A stretch of 63,648 nt of DNA from Methanomicrobiales archaeon (GCA_012729535.1 JAAYCY010000026.1:1-63648); one strand, 5' to 3'. Positions 9,304-19,044 are shown, counted from the first letter of the stretch. Notes: generated by a model from the letters alone, not told the origin. Translations and numbers: made by a program.

Positions 9304-10152
9304 TCACATTATTGAAAGGGCAAAGATGTTTCCTGCTCCGGCCACGAGGGTGACAAACCAGGCACTGGTTATGGCATCCTGCCATCTTACTCTTGATGTG
9401 CAGTTATCAACCAATATTTCAAGAACCATGATCACCACAATGGCAACTGCAGACAGAAACAAATTGTTACCAAAGAAGAGCCAGATGAATCCCAGCATTA
9501 CAACAAGTTCGTATATGTGAGCAAGTTCAATCATTCCAAGGGTAAAACCCGAGAATTCTGTAGTGCTTCCTTTCACCAGTTCCTGGTGAGCATGGTGAGA
9601 CGTTGCCAGGTCAAATGGAGATTTTCTGAGTTTGAATGTTAATATATAGATAAATCCGAGGAATACTCCTGGTAAGAGCAATATCGGAAGTCCGGGGTGA
9701 TTTATCATATCACCAACAAGGAACGAGTCATTTACCTGGTACAGGCCGATTGCTACGATAATGATCATCGGTTCGACAGCCATCAGCTGGATAAGTTCCC
9801 GTTCGGCTCCGATGTGAGCATAAGGCGAATATGAGACATAGGCACCAAGTACCAGGAAGACATGTCCCAGGGTAAAGGCGAAAATGACGAGCAAAATATC
9901 TCCTCCAGCGAAGAAGAGAGCTCCGGTGAATATGATGAAGATGAGATAACAGAAGATAAAGAAACTCTGTGCTCCCCAGACTGCCACTTGTTTTTTCTGG
10001 AATAATTTCCTGATATCATACCAGGGCTGAAGGACAGGTGGTCCAACCCTTCCCTGCATTCGTGCGGTCAGGATACGATCAAGTCCGGTGATAAGCACTC
10101 CAACAACCGGTGCAAGGATGATAAAAAGGGCTGCTGCAAGAAACGGATTCAC
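9304..10152 (-). CDS. echB: Ech hydrogenase membrane subunit B, NuoH-like
   Basis: This 282-residue integral membrane protein of the NuoH/EchB family connects the hydrophilic arm to the ion-translocating membrane domain. The conserved loop near residues 31-54 (RMQGRVGPPVLQPWYD followed by KLFQKK) is diagnostic. About eight hydrophobic segments follow, and the ELVKGSTTEFSG loop is also typical of the family. It overlaps the end of echA by four bases. Confidence 0.93.
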   Translation of the reverse strand: MNPFLAAALFIILAPVVGVLITGLDRILTARMQGRVGPPVLQPWYDIRKLFQKKQVAVWGAQSFFIFCYLIFIIFTGALFFAGGDILLVIFAFTLGHVFLVLGAYVSYSPYAHIGAERELIQLMAVEPMIIIVAIGLYQVNDSFLVGDMINHPGLPILLLPGVFLGFIYILTFKLRKSPFDLATSHHAHQELVKGSTTEFSGFTLGMIELAHIYELVVMLGFIWLFFGNNLFLSAVAIVVIMVLEILVDNCTSRVRWQDAITSAWFVTLVAGAGNIFALSIM

Positions 10153-12062
10153 AGGCCCCCTCCAACAATAATAATATTCAGGATCAGTACAATCAGGAAA
10201 ATCCCGATTCCAACGCTGATCCGTGATATGCGTTTTTCACAGAATATCGTGTCAAGATAATAATTTGAGAGTTCAATCTCCCGTTTTATGCCACAGCTAC
10301 CGGTGAATACCATGGTCTCACTCTCCGGGATGCCGCAAAGGTATCGTGGGACTCTTGTTGCAGACCGGGTGAAACGGGCAAGGGAAAAAGGCATGATGAG
10401 CACTAAAAAGAGCATCATGAACATTATCTCGATATTACTGAGCGAGATGAGTTCGGTTACTGACTGGTACATGGTCAAAAGCCAAGGCTCAATAAGATAC
10501 CATGAGATTACGGGGAAACCAAAACACACTACGATAGTTAAGGCAGACAGGATATAGAGGATGCTTTTTTCAGATCCGGGAATATGTGACTCATCTTTTT
10601 GCTGTGGTTCGCCAACTGCGATGAGTTTTCCCATCCATTTTGCCCAGAAGAATGCAGTAATTCCACTGCCATATGCAATGATGATTACAAGGAGAATCCC
10701 AAACGGGGGAACTGATTCTACAAAAGCATGAAGGGAAGCCCATTTTGATATCAGCATCCCGAAGGGTGCAAGAAACATACCGGCAATGCCTATGAGAATC
10801 ATCATGGTTATCCGTGGCATTTTCGTCACCAGTCCGCTCATATCCTCAATATTCCGGCTGTGGATCTGGTGTTCCACGGTTCCGACTGACAGGAACAGGA
10901 GTGATTTTGCAATGGCATGGAATATTATCAGGAGTATTGCTGCCCATAGCCCTTCTGCGGTTCCGACACCACAACATGCGACAATCAGGCCAAGATTTGC
11001 AATAGTGGAGTATGCGAGAACTTTCTTTGCATTGCTTTGTGAGATTGCAATGGCAGAAGCAGCAAGGAATGTTATTCCTCCGATGAGTGCTATCAGGATC
11101 CCAATGAGTTCTCCCTCAAAAACGGGAGCGAACCGTGCAATAATGTACACTCCGGCTTTTACCATGGTGCTTGAGTGAAGAAGGGCTGAAACCGGAGTTG
11201 GGGCGACCATTGCTCCGACAAGCCATGATGAAAAGGGAAACTGGGCAGATTTTGCAAGTCCAGCAACTGCAATAAGCCCGGCTGGAATAAGGGCAAGACC
11301 GGGACCAGCACTGACCAGTTCATGAAGACCGATGAGCTCTGATTCTCCAGTCAGGAGAATCACCAGGAATGCAATTGGTATACATGCCCCTCCAATCAGG
11401 TTGAAGAGAAGAGCCCTGAATGCATTTTTTATTGCCTCATCAGTATTTGGATATCTGATAAGCAGGTATGAACACAGTGTCGTTATTTCCCAGAAAAAGA
11501 ACAACCAGAGAAGATTATTTGAGAATATGATTCCGAACATTGCAGAGAGGAAGAGGAACATGATTCCAAAGAATCGTGGTCGTGTATCCGGCCGGTCCGG
11601 ATGCTCTGCATGATATTCCCGCATATATCCAAGAGCATATACACAGATTAGCCCGCCGATAACACCAATTATCGCAGACATTATTCCAGAGAGCTGATCT
11701 GAGAATAATTCCGGTATATGAGCATGATTTGTAAGTGCAAGGTATTCAACCGCACACAGAAGGATAAGCTGAATCACGGTGATACCAGTCACCACATATT
11801 GCCTGGCTTTGAGACTGACAAAAATGATGTACCCGCTAATGAGAATATCTCCGATAAAAACCAGGATTCCGATATTGTTCACAGGGACGGAGTAAAATAC
11901 CGCCTGACTGGTGACACTAAAAGCAAGTGCAACAAGTGAAGCAATCCCAACCAGGACTGCTCCGCTTATTACCACTGCTCTTCTCACATGTTCGGCCTGG
12001 ATTACTGCTAACAGACCGGCAATTAGAAGAGGAAAGAGTATCAGGAAGATGAGCAGTTCCAT
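10149..12062 (-). CDS. echA: Ech hydrogenase membrane subunit A, NuoL-like ion pump
   Basis: The 637-residue polytopic protein belongs to the NuoL/Mrp antiporter-like family. Its proposed role is to translocate H+ or Na+ coupled to electron flow in Ech. Many hydrophobic helices are visible. The discontinuous helix region carries the family segments AKSAQFPFSSWLVGAM and PVSALLHSSTMVKAGVY, including the conserved Lys and His. It is the first gene of the ech operon, with its promoter in the 12063-12180 region. Confidence 0.94.
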   Translation of the reverse strand: MELLIFLILFPLLIAGLLAVIQAEHVRRAVVISGAVLVGIASLVALAFSVTSQAVFYSVPVNNIGILVFIGDILISGYIIFVSLKARQYVVTGITVIQLILLCAVEYLALTNHAHIPELFSDQLSGIMSAIIGVIGGLICVYALGYMREYHAEHPDRPDTRPRFFGIMFLFLSAMFGIIFSNNLLWLFFFWEITTLCSYLLIRYPNTDEAIKNAFRALLFNLIGGACIPIAFLVILLTGESELIGLHELVSAGPGLALIPAGLIAVAGLAKSAQFPFSSWLVGAMVAPTPVSALLHSSTMVKAGVYIIARFAPVFEGELIGILIALIGGITFLAASAIAISQSNAKKVLAYSTIANLGLIVACCGVGTAEGLWAAILLIIFHAIAKSLLFLSVGTVEHQIHSRNIEDMSGLVTKMPRITMMILIGIAGMFLAPFGMLISKWASLHAFVESVPPFGILLVIIIAYGSGITAFFWAKWMGKLIAVGEPQQKDESHIPGSEKSILYILSALTIVVCFGFPVISWYLIEPWLLTMYQSVTELISLSNIEIMFMMLFLVLIMPFSLARFTRSATRVPRYLCGIPESETMVFTGSCGIKREIELSNYYLDTIFCEKRISRISVGIGIFLIVLILNIIIVGGGL

Positions 12063-12093
12063 ATGTTTAGCGTTTGAAGTGAACCATATTTAT

Positions 12094-12178
12094 CATTATT
12101 TATCATTACAATTGTTGTTTCAGGTCCCTCTAATTGTTACAACTTATAAATGCTCTCTTAAAATCGTGATAAATAATG
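12094..12178 (-). promoter_or_regulatory. ech operon promoter framed by a 12-bp inverted repeat
   Basis: A perfect 12-bp inverted repeat, CATTATTTATCA at 12094-12105 and TGATAAATAATG at 12167-12178, encloses 61 bp. Inside lies a TATA-like element, TTTATAAGT on the minus strand (about 12142-12150), placed to drive echA. The inner copy is embedded in a tandem direct repeat TTTATCATTA at 12089-12098 and 12099-12108. This geometry suits binding of a dimeric regulator on both sides of the promoter. The regulator is not identified. Confidence 0.5.
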
Positions 12179-12397
12179 TCTAAACTAGGATTTGGGTGCA
12201 TAATGGCGATTTTTATATTACTTAAAGGTAATTATGCTGGTATTATAATTATTAGACAAGAAAAGAGAATGAATCTCTAAAAATTAAAGGCATTTTTTGA
12301 AATTAGGAAATATTTAAAAAATTATATTTAATGGGCAGTGCACGCATAAAATTCTCGCTTCTACTGTCTTTATTTGCTCTTAAATTGCTAGATCTCG

Positions 12398-12488
12398 TTT
12401 TAATAACGGCTCGCTATTGCTGATTTACTGGGGGGGATAGTTTGTATGGGTGTGAGATGTTTAACTCAATAGCGGCCTGCTATTAAAG
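12398..12488. repeat. Dispersed intergenic repeat, copy A
   Basis: This element begins TTTTAATAACGGCTCGC and contains CAATAGCG 69 bases later, the same spacing as the copy at 56334. The right edge, AATAGCGGCCTGCTATT at 12468-12484, is itself an imperfect palindrome, and the two edges are inverted relative to each other. The rest of the 12180-12625 gap is AT-rich, with one 7-bp hairpin (GGAAAAT/ATTTTCC, 12561-12580) and no supported gene. Confidence 0.5.
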
Positions 12489-12625
12489 CCCATAAATGCC
12501 CTCATATGTGGGATCGATCTCAAATATGTTACACTCTGGTGCGTAACTGAATGGATGCCCGGAAAATTTTGATATTTTCCTCCTCTTGTTATAATCAGTT
12601 CAGATCTTCTGATGCAGGTTAATTA

Positions 12626-12964
12626 TCAGAGCAATTTTGTTTCTTCTGTCGGCTTTGGAACCTTCACAACCAACACCCTGAAAATTTCAGTACTCTGGTT
12701 AATCCAGCGATGTGGTATCCTGGCTGGGCTTTCAACAAGATTATCCTTTGTAACTTCTGCTTTTTCGTCCCCTATCTCTACAACTCCGGTTCCTTCCAGA
12801 ACATAGAAAAAAACATCAACAGGAGTCATGTGTTTCTTTAATGATTCGCCAGGCTGAAGGGTAATTACCACTGTCATGGCATGTGGTGAGTCATAGATTT
12901 TTCTAGCATCGACATGATGGGGATTAGGCCCGGACACAACTTTTGATACGTCAGTAATTATCAT
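12626..12964 (-). CDS. Small single-domain cupin protein
   Basis: A 112-residue protein with the cupin beta-barrel pattern. The first motif region contains PGESLKKHMTPVDVFFYVLEG and the second reads PARIPHRWIN. The metal-ligand set is only partly recognisable (one His in each motif), so the substrate cannot be predicted. The frame is also open from a GTG at 12976 that overlaps the upstream sulfite-reductase-like gene. I prefer the ATG at 12964, although neither has a clear ribosome binding site. It is co-directional with the preceding gene and probably co-transcribed. Confidence 0.75.
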   Translation of the reverse strand: MIITDVSKVVSGPNPHHVDARKIYDSPHAMTVVITLQPGESLKKHMTPVDVFFYVLEGTGVVEIGDEKAEVTKDNLVESPARIPHRWINQSTEIFRVLVVKVPKPTEETKLL

Positions 12965-12968
12965 TTTT

Positions 12969-13655
12969 TTATACACTATCCAGGGAGATATATGGAATCA
13001 TAGAGAGTAATTCAGATTTTAATGTTTCTATTCCAATCCGCTCCATGAACCTTGCAGTCCGCTCCTTGGGTTCTGCATTATTCCGGTAATAATCAAGCAA
13101 CCGTTGTACCAGGTCACATGCCTCATCTGCCGAGAGACCATACGATATAGGATCTGCGATACGGGGTTTTCTTCCGCCATTTCCACCAAAAAGAACAATC
13201 CATCCTTTTATGGTCCCGATAAGTCCGATATCCCGAAGTAGGCTTTCACTGCAACACCGCTGACATCCTGAAACCCCGATTTTTACTTTTGCCGGAAATG
13301 TCTGTGTTTGAACTTTTTCTGCAATACTTTTTGTAAGATTGATAGAATCCTGTGATCCCCATTTGCACATATCTGTTCCAAGGCACCCCTGAACGAATTT
13401 TACACAGGGTCCAAGGTCTGGTTTTGCAAGTGGTCCAAGTTCAATAAAAATCTTAGGGACGTCATCGGCTTTTATTCCGGCAAATATTATCCTCTGTCCA
13501 GAGGTAATTTTCATGATCGGAACGTTGAATTTTTTTGCTACTTCTGCTATGTGTTGAAGATCACCTGGCGTTACAAGACCAGCCGGATTATTTGTCATAA
13601 TGGCGTATGTTTTTCCATCCCTCTGCAATATTGCTCCCATGGTTTTACTAGTCAT
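12969..13655 (-). CDS. Minimal nitrite/sulfite reductase-like siroheme [4Fe-4S] protein
   Basis: About 228 residues cover one ferredoxin-like half domain plus the siroheme/[4Fe-4S] domain of the nitrite/sulfite reductase superfamily. The cluster ligands are clear: CLGTDMC (C-x5-C) and CQRCC (C-x3-C). This is much shorter than assimilatory (about 550 aa) or Dsr-type enzymes and matches the small sulfite-reductase-like proteins found in methanogens, whose substrates are mostly unproven. The ATG at 13655 is preceded by a strong GGAGG. A longer frame from 13679 lacks a ribosome binding site. Confidence 0.85.
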   Translation of the reverse strand: MTSKTMGAILQRDGKTYAIMTNNPAGLVTPGDLQHIAEVAKKFNVPIMKITSGQRIIFAGIKADDVPKIFIELGPLAKPDLGPCVKFVQGCLGTDMCKWGSQDSINLTKSIAEKVQTQTFPAKVKIGVSGCQRCCSESLLRDIGLIGTIKGWIVLFGGNGGRKPRIADPISYGLSADEACDLVQRLLDYYRNNAEPKERTARFMERIGIETLKSELLSMIPYISLDSV

Positions 13656-13703
13656 CCAGGATTCCTCCAGATTGTACATGAATTGTATCAGTATATATAC
13701 CTC

Positions 13704-14240
13704 TCATCCGGTTTTGCCATCATGCGAGTATTGCAGTATTTCTATTGGGACAACCCTGGTTTCAATATCAATTTGTGTGTTAAAGTATGAATCCAGGTTT
13801 CGATGCAGGACATCAACGGGGGGAAGATCTCCATTTCCGACAATTTGAGCAGTCAGATTTTTCCTTGTTGTACTGAAAATCAATTGCCAGGAGTGATACC
13901 CAGATGGCAAGAAGAACTGCAAGCAAAATGACAAATGCGACGCTAATTAGTACCATCAGCATTGAGCATCCAGCCCGATGGGTATCTCCCAAACAATGGC
14001 AAGGGTTGTTGCCATGATTGGTGTCATCAGCGGTGAAATTATCATGGCCCCTATAACGGTTGCAGTAGATCCGGCAATTACTCCATATGTGGCGATAATC
14101 CCTGCCATTGTGAGAAGAACAACATAATTAAGCAACCCGCTTCTGGCACATTCCCCTTCAAAACATAGTGTTTTCTGCAAAAAGGGTAAATATGCCATAT
14201 CAAACCGGTTATCTCTGATAAATTCCTGATACATGTCCAA
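13704..14240 (-). pseudogene. Decayed DUF389-family membrane protein gene
   Basis: Reading on the minus strand from 14240, a 94-codon frame carries the DUF389 hallmark (GVIAGSTATVIGAMIISPL, then MTPIMA). It stops soon after LAIVW, where the family continues with further helices. A second frame holds a hydrophobic helix (VILLAVLLAIWVSLLAIDF). After a shift, a third frame (ending at 13704) gives the family's C-terminal domain, VDVLHRNLDSYF and RVVPIEIL. The gene has therefore suffered an internal deletion plus at least one frameshift. The intact family is about 300 or more residues. Confidence 0.75.
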
Positions 14241-14411
14241 TGTGATGATATGTTTTTGATCAGATATGATGACATTGCTAAACCGAAAAAGTAAGAAAGC
14301 GAGGGATAATTTCCTAACCGGGTTTTATAGTGATGATTCAAATGGGATTGGGAAGAGTCATTATAAATGTAAAAGACTAAAGGTTTGATACGAAATTAAA
14401 AATAACCGGAG

Positions 14412-15479
14412 ATGATGGTAATATCTCAAAATAAGAACGGGCAAAAAAATCAGTATGAATGCTTTCTTGCCAATGATGTATCACTTTATCCATCACAAAT
14501 CTGTGAGGTATTAACACACATCAGAAAACCGGGAGATATCAGGACTCCTCCAAAGATTGCCATAATCAGTCCGACTTCTTTTCCACGGCAGAAGGTTTCA
14601 GAAAGTATTTCCCGGGAGATATCTGTCCTGGTGAAAAACATCAGTTTTTCTGAAAACCCGGTAAATAAAGAATTTTTTGAAACCCTATTTGATGAAGATG
14701 CCGTGTATATATGCCAGGATTGTCACTACTTGTTTGAGCGTAATCCACACGGCTTTGATCTCCTTAGGTTTTTTCTTTCTCAATTAGTTACCAACTCACG
14801 GCAGGTAATTACGACATGGAACCAGTATTCCTGGAATTTTCTCAGGGGTTTCCTTCATATTGAACGTTGGTTTCCTATTGTTATCTTCCTGCCTTTGCTT
14901 TCATCTTCAGAGCTTCGTGAATATCTGCTTTCTTTAGAGACTGAAATCATTCGTTTTGCAATTGATATTGAACTAGATAACTCACTTGAACTGGTTCGGA
15001 AAGAATTTAAGGTGGAATTCAATTCGCTCAATATTGACCTCTCACTGCCCTATCTGACGGTAAGGCCCCGTTATGCATCAAAAATTCCCTTATTGTCTGA
15101 TAAAAATGTTTTACCCGAAGAAATTATCTTTCGTGAGATCTTCAGATTATCATTAGGCGAACCAGGTATTGCCCATGAGATATTTCAAAAAGGAAAAATT
15201 GATGACGAAGTCAGATTTTCACACCTGCCTGATTTCATGCAGGTTCCACCTTTATCCCCGATTGATATATTTATCCTGACATTGATCCTGATGTATGAAT
15301 ACCCGGTTTATTCACGATTAAACCAATCTATTCATGATAAAGCGATATTAAATTCATCTTTGTATCGTCTGGTATCTGCTGGTCTTGTAACTAGAAATGA
15401 TCATACCTGGAGTATAACCCCTGAAGGATTTGCCCCGGTAGTCTCGTATTTGTCACAACGGAGGATGATATGGGAATGA
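14412..15479 (+). CDS. Degenerate AAA/STAND-like ATPase with C-terminal winged helix
   Basis: The function is not established. The 355-residue protein resembles archaeal AAA/STAND ATPases in having a Walker B-like strand (EDAVYICQDCHYLF), a following sensor-like strand (RQVITTWNQYSWNFL) and a winged-helix C-terminus (about residues 280-350). No GxxxxGK[S/T] loop exists anywhere, so nucleotide hydrolysis is unlikely. It overlaps the mscS start by ten bases, which implies coupled expression. I infer a channel-associated or regulatory role from that linkage only. Confidence 0.55.
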   Translation: MMVISQNKNGQKNQYECFLANDVSLYPSQICEVLTHIRKPGDIRTPPKIAIISPTSFPRQKVSESISREISVLVKNISFSENPVNKEFFETLFDEDAVYICQDCHYLFERNPHGFDLLRFFLSQLVTNSRQVITTWNQYSWNFLRGFLHIERWFPIVIFLPLLSSSELREYLLSLETEIIRFAIDIELDNSLELVRKEFKVEFNSLNIDLSLPYLTVRPRYASKIPLLSDKNVLPEEIIFREIFRLSLGEPGIAHEIFQKGKIDDEVRFSHLPDFMQVPPLSPIDIFILTLILMYEYPVYSRLNQSIHDKAILNSSLYRLVSAGLVTRNDHTWSITPEGFAPVVSYLSQRRMIWE

Positions 15480-16318
15480 ATGAGAGTATTTTTGAAGGTG
15501 TAGCGCCAACAGTTACTACAACACCATCTGGCGATATCTCTGCATTGGTCTTATATATCATAGTCCTCTATCTTTTTACCTTTTTTTTAGCCTGGTTAGC
15601 AGGAAAATCCCTTCAACAATTTTCAGAATTGTTTTCAAAAGACCGGGTTACCATTAAGATGCTGATCCCCCTTGTAAAGATTATTTTTTACTGTATCGCC
15701 ACATGGTTTGCTATTTCAGCAATACTTGATCCTTCATATGCTGAAACTGTTGCATTTTTAGGATTATTCGGGGCTGGATTAGGATTTGGATTGAAAGATC
15801 TGTTATCCAATATTATCGGTGGGATTGTTATCATTATTGAAAAACCTTATCAGATAGGAGATAAAATCGCCTTTGGTGATTATTATGGGGAAGTAACCGA
15901 CATAGGTCTTCGGACTACCCGGCTTGTTACACCTTTTGATGACGTGGTGACTATTCCGAATTACCAGATTTTTTCAGGAAGTGTTTCCAGTGGAAATTTC
16001 GGTAGTACGGCAATGATGGTTGTAACTGACCTTTTTATTGACAATAATTCAGATTATTCCCGGGCACAGATGTTAGTTAGAGAGACTATTGCAAGTTCAC
16101 CGTATGTTATCATCAGCGATGAATTTCCATACACCGTTCTCATTCAATCCTTCCCGTTTTATCATCGTATACGGGCCAAGGCGTATGTAACTGATCACCG
16201 GTATGAATTTGAATACCAGTCTGATCTACACCAGCGTGCCTGGGATGCCATGAAAAATGAAAATATCAGTTCTCCCCACCAGGTTTTTATTCCAGGAGAC
16301 TATCCGCAGGTAATCTAA
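15470..16318 (+). CDS. mscS: MscS-family mechanosensitive channel
   Basis: A 282-residue small-conductance mechanosensitive channel that releases solutes on hypo-osmotic shock. There are three hydrophobic segments. The third is the Gly/Ala-rich pore helix (GLFGAGLGFGLKDLLSNIIGG), followed by the conserved beta domain (EKPYQIGDKIAFGDYYGEV, then IPNYQIF). The start ATG at 15470 has GGAGG five bases upstream, so it was preferred over the next in-frame ATG. It overlaps the preceding degenerate ATPase gene and is followed by kup on the same strand. Confidence 0.92.
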   Translation: MGMNESIFEGVAPTVTTTPSGDISALVLYIIVLYLFTFFLAWLAGKSLQQFSELFSKDRVTIKMLIPLVKIIFYCIATWFAISAILDPSYAETVAFLGLFGAGLGFGLKDLLSNIIGGIVIIIEKPYQIGDKIAFGDYYGEVTDIGLRTTRLVTPFDDVVTIPNYQIFSGSVSSGNFGSTAMMVVTDLFIDNNSDYSRAQMLVRETIASSPYVIISDEFPYTVLIQSFPFYHRIRAKAYVTDHRYEFEYQSDLHQRAWDAMKNENISSPHQVFIPGDYPQVI

Positions 16319-16367
16319 AAATTAGGGAGCAAAAGACTTTTATTAATTTCTTTTAAAACGGTATGAT

Positions 16368-18179
16368 ATGATTTCTGGTCTGGTCGAATCCCGCATTATA
16401 AAATCATTAGGGCTTGTTTTCGGGGATATCGGTACCAGCCCAATATACACCGTCGGAATAATTCTCTTATTTTTAACTCCGACAGAGAAAAGTGTTTTTG
16501 GAGTGATATCACTCATATTCTGGAGTCTTTTTCTTGTAATAACGGTCCAGTATGTCTGGCTTGCGATGAATGTCGGAACAAAGGGTGAAGGGGGGACTAT
16601 TGTATTAAAGGAGATCCTCACTTCACTTCTTAAAGACAGCCCGCTGGTCCCCTTTATTTCATTCCTGGCGATTGTGGGTGTATGCCTTTTCATGGGTGAT
16701 GGTGTTATCACCCCGGCAATCAGTATTCTCTCCGCTGTAGAAGGAATAAGATTAGTTCCGGGTCTTGAAGAGACAAGTGGGAATATCCTCCTCCTTATCG
16801 CCGCAATCATTGCAATTACCCTGTTTTTTATTCAAAAAAGGGGAACAGACCGGATATCCTGGGCATTTGGTCCGGTTATGGTGATTTGGTTTGCTTCATT
16901 GTCAATCACCGGTCTTATTGCACTTATCGGGGCACCACAGATTCTGATGGCAATAAGTCCTCATTATGCAATTGGTTTTTTACTTGAACATGGTGTTGAA
17001 TCTCTTATTGTATTGTCTGCAGTTGTCCTCTGTGTAACCGGGGGTGAGGCTCTCTATGCTGATATGGGTCATCTTGGGCGGGAACCGATTGTAAAGGGGT
17101 GGTACCTGGTTTTTCCTGCTTTGATGCTCAGTTACCTGGGTCAGGGAGCCTTTGTTCTGCAGCATGGTCCGATGGGAACGGTACTTTTCTCCATGGTTTC
17201 AACTCAGGCAGGTCTTCTCTATGTTCCATTTCTGATTCTCAGTATTTGTGCAACCATCATCGCATCGCAGGCAATGATCAGCGGAATGTTTTCAATCGTT
17301 TACCAGGCGATGACAACCCGCATTATTCCAAAAATGAAGATTGATTATACATCTTCAGCACTTCGTTCCCAGATTTATATTGACACGGTGAACTGGGTAC
17401 TTCTTCTTGCGGTTCTCATCGTTATGGTTGCATTTCAGACCTCAGACAACCTTGGGGCAGCATATGGACTTGCCGTAGCTGGCGACATGTCAATATCGGC
17501 GTTTATGCTTCTTTTCATATTTTTCATCAAGAAGGATATAGTAAAGGTGGGGACCATGTTCCTTCTTTTTGGAATAAACCTCACCTTTTTCCTGGCTTGT
17601 CTTACTAAACTTCCTCATGGGGCATACTGGTCATTCCTGTTAGCACTTATTCCGTTCCTAATCATCATAATTTTTATCAGTGGTCAGCAGAAACTTCGTT
17701 CAGCATTTAAACCGGTATTTTACGAGGAGTTTATTGAAAAGTACAATACCCTGTACCGGGAAGGATGTAAAATATCTGGTACTGCCCTGTTTTTTACTTC
17801 TGATATCCGGTCAATATCTCCATATATCGGCCAGGTTTTTTTTCAGAATAACATCCTGTATAAACAAAATATTCTGGTATCCATCAGGATCAAGGAATAT
17901 CCTTTTGGTGTTACTTCAGAATATGAGGAAGGACTGGCTGAGGGTTTATCAGCATTAATTGTAGAGGCCGGATATATGGAAATTGTTGATATTGAGTCTT
18001 TACTCAGAGAACGGGGTATATTTGAGAAGACGATCTTTTATGGTATTGAAAATATTGTATCAGACCGGATGATCTGGAACCTGTTTGGCATAATGAAAAA
18101 GGCAGCTCCACCTTTTGTCCAGTTTTATTCCCTCCCACCTGAGAAAATTCATGGAGTGGTCACACGGTTTGTTATGTGA
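16368..18179 (+). CDS. kup: Kup-family potassium uptake transporter
   Basis: This 603-residue protein has about twelve membrane segments and a cytoplasmic C-terminal domain. The family signature GLVFGDIGTSPIYT lies near the N-terminus. Others are KGEGGTIVL near residue 70 and FMGDGVITPAISILSAVEG near residue 105. Kup proteins import K+, probably with protons. It lies 49 bases after mscS and is convergent with the beta-lysine genes, giving a compact turgor-control block. Confidence 0.95.
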   Translation: MISGLVESRIIKSLGLVFGDIGTSPIYTVGIILLFLTPTEKSVFGVISLIFWSLFLVITVQYVWLAMNVGTKGEGGTIVLKEILTSLLKDSPLVPFISFLAIVGVCLFMGDGVITPAISILSAVEGIRLVPGLEETSGNILLLIAAIIAITLFFIQKRGTDRISWAFGPVMVIWFASLSITGLIALIGAPQILMAISPHYAIGFLLEHGVESLIVLSAVVLCVTGGEALYADMGHLGREPIVKGWYLVFPALMLSYLGQGAFVLQHGPMGTVLFSMVSTQAGLLYVPFLILSICATIIASQAMISGMFSIVYQAMTTRIIPKMKIDYTSSALRSQIYIDTVNWVLLLAVLIVMVAFQTSDNLGAAYGLAVAGDMSISAFMLLFIFFIKKDIVKVGTMFLLFGINLTFFLACLTKLPHGAYWSFLLALIPFLIIIIFISGQQKLRSAFKPVFYEEFIEKYNTLYREGCKISGTALFFTSDIRSISPYIGQVFFQNNILYKQNILVSIRIKEYPFGVTSEYEEGLAEGLSALIVEAGYMEIVDIESLLRERGIFEKTIFYGIENIVSDRMIWNLFGIMKKAAPPFVQFYSLPPEKIHGVVTRFVM

Positions 18180-18195
18180 TTAGAGATGGAACACC

Positions 18196-19044
18196 CTAAA
18201 AATCGGAATATTGGAGTTTTTTATACCAAATATTCATACTTTCACATTTTCCACAAATATTCGTATTTTTTACCAGGGTTCCTCCATACTCATAGTCAAA
18301 TCCAGAAAACAGGCGGTTAATTTGAATTGGTTCAGCCCTGCATATTGTATACGCTGTTTTTACTCCCTTTTCTTTTATCTTGTCTTCCATGAACGAAAGC
18401 ATGAATCTTGATAATCCAAGTCCCCGATACCTGGTATCTACAGCGATATCACTCATTTCTCCCGCAGATGCATAGATATCAATCTCACAGGATCCTGCAG
18501 CAACAATTCCGTCTTTGGTTTCTCCGACAAAAAAAGGAACTCCACCATTCATGGTTTTTTGTACATGAACCGGATCGTGAATCGGAAAGGGATAGGTTTC
18601 AAATACCTGCTGATAGAGGGAACACATGAGTGGAATATCTGATATATCAGCCTCTCTGATCACTACCCCGTTAGAAGTCTTATTAACTGAAGATTTCTCT
18701 CTCTCCTGACATGTCCGGATATTTTGCCTGATTATATCATACGCATCATCTTCAGATCTTGTTACATCATAAAACCTGGATAAGAAGAGTGCATCTTCAA
18801 TTCCCTGGTAATACCCGGGAATTTGAGCTTCAATACAAGTATCTGGTGTTGAAAAATCTTTTTCAAGTGAACGGGGGACTTTTAGGATTATTTTCTGGTA
18901 TGAGCAGGTGAGTTGTAAAAAACTGATACTATCAAGTACTTTACCAACATCGTCGGGATGAAGGGAGATAAGGTATATCCGGTTGTTATAGTACCCATGC
19001 TGGATAAGACTTTTACCGACGGTTACGAGTAAATCAGTTTCCAT
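18196..19044 (-). CDS. ablB: Beta-lysine N6-acetyltransferase
   Basis: The second enzyme of N-epsilon-acetyl-beta-lysine synthesis: it acetylates beta-lysine to make the compatible solute used by many methanogens under salt stress. The 282-residue protein has an N-terminal AblB-specific half and a C-terminal GNAT domain with an acetyl-CoA loop ([15 protein letters not shown]). It overlaps the end of ablA by about eleven bases, so the two are coupled. The pairing with a lysine 2,3-aminomutase makes the function firm. Confidence 0.93.
   Translation of the reverse strand: METDLLVTVGKSLIQHGYYNNRIYLISLHPDDVGKVLDSISFLQLTCSYQKIILKVPRSLEKDFSTPDTCIEAQIPGYYQGIEDALFLSRFYDVTRSEDDAYDIIRQNIRTCQEREKSSVNKTSNGVVIREADISDIPLMCSLYQQVFETYPFPIHDPVHVQKTMNGGVPFFVGETKDGIVAAGSCEIDIYASAGEMSDIAVDTRYRGLGLSRFMLSFMEDKIKEKGVKTAYTICRAEPIQINRLFSGFDYEYGGTLVKNTNICGKCESMNIWYKKLQYSDF

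Noticed and set aside
9299-9385. N-terminal extension of echC with several Cys.
   Set aside because: It overlaps echB completely and does not resemble NuoB/EchC proteins; the ATG at 9298 gives the normal start.
12561-12580. GGAAAAT/ATTTTCC hairpin as a terminator for the cupin operon.
   Set aside because: No T-run follows on the minus strand, so a terminator call is not supported; it is mentioned only as part of the intergenic description.
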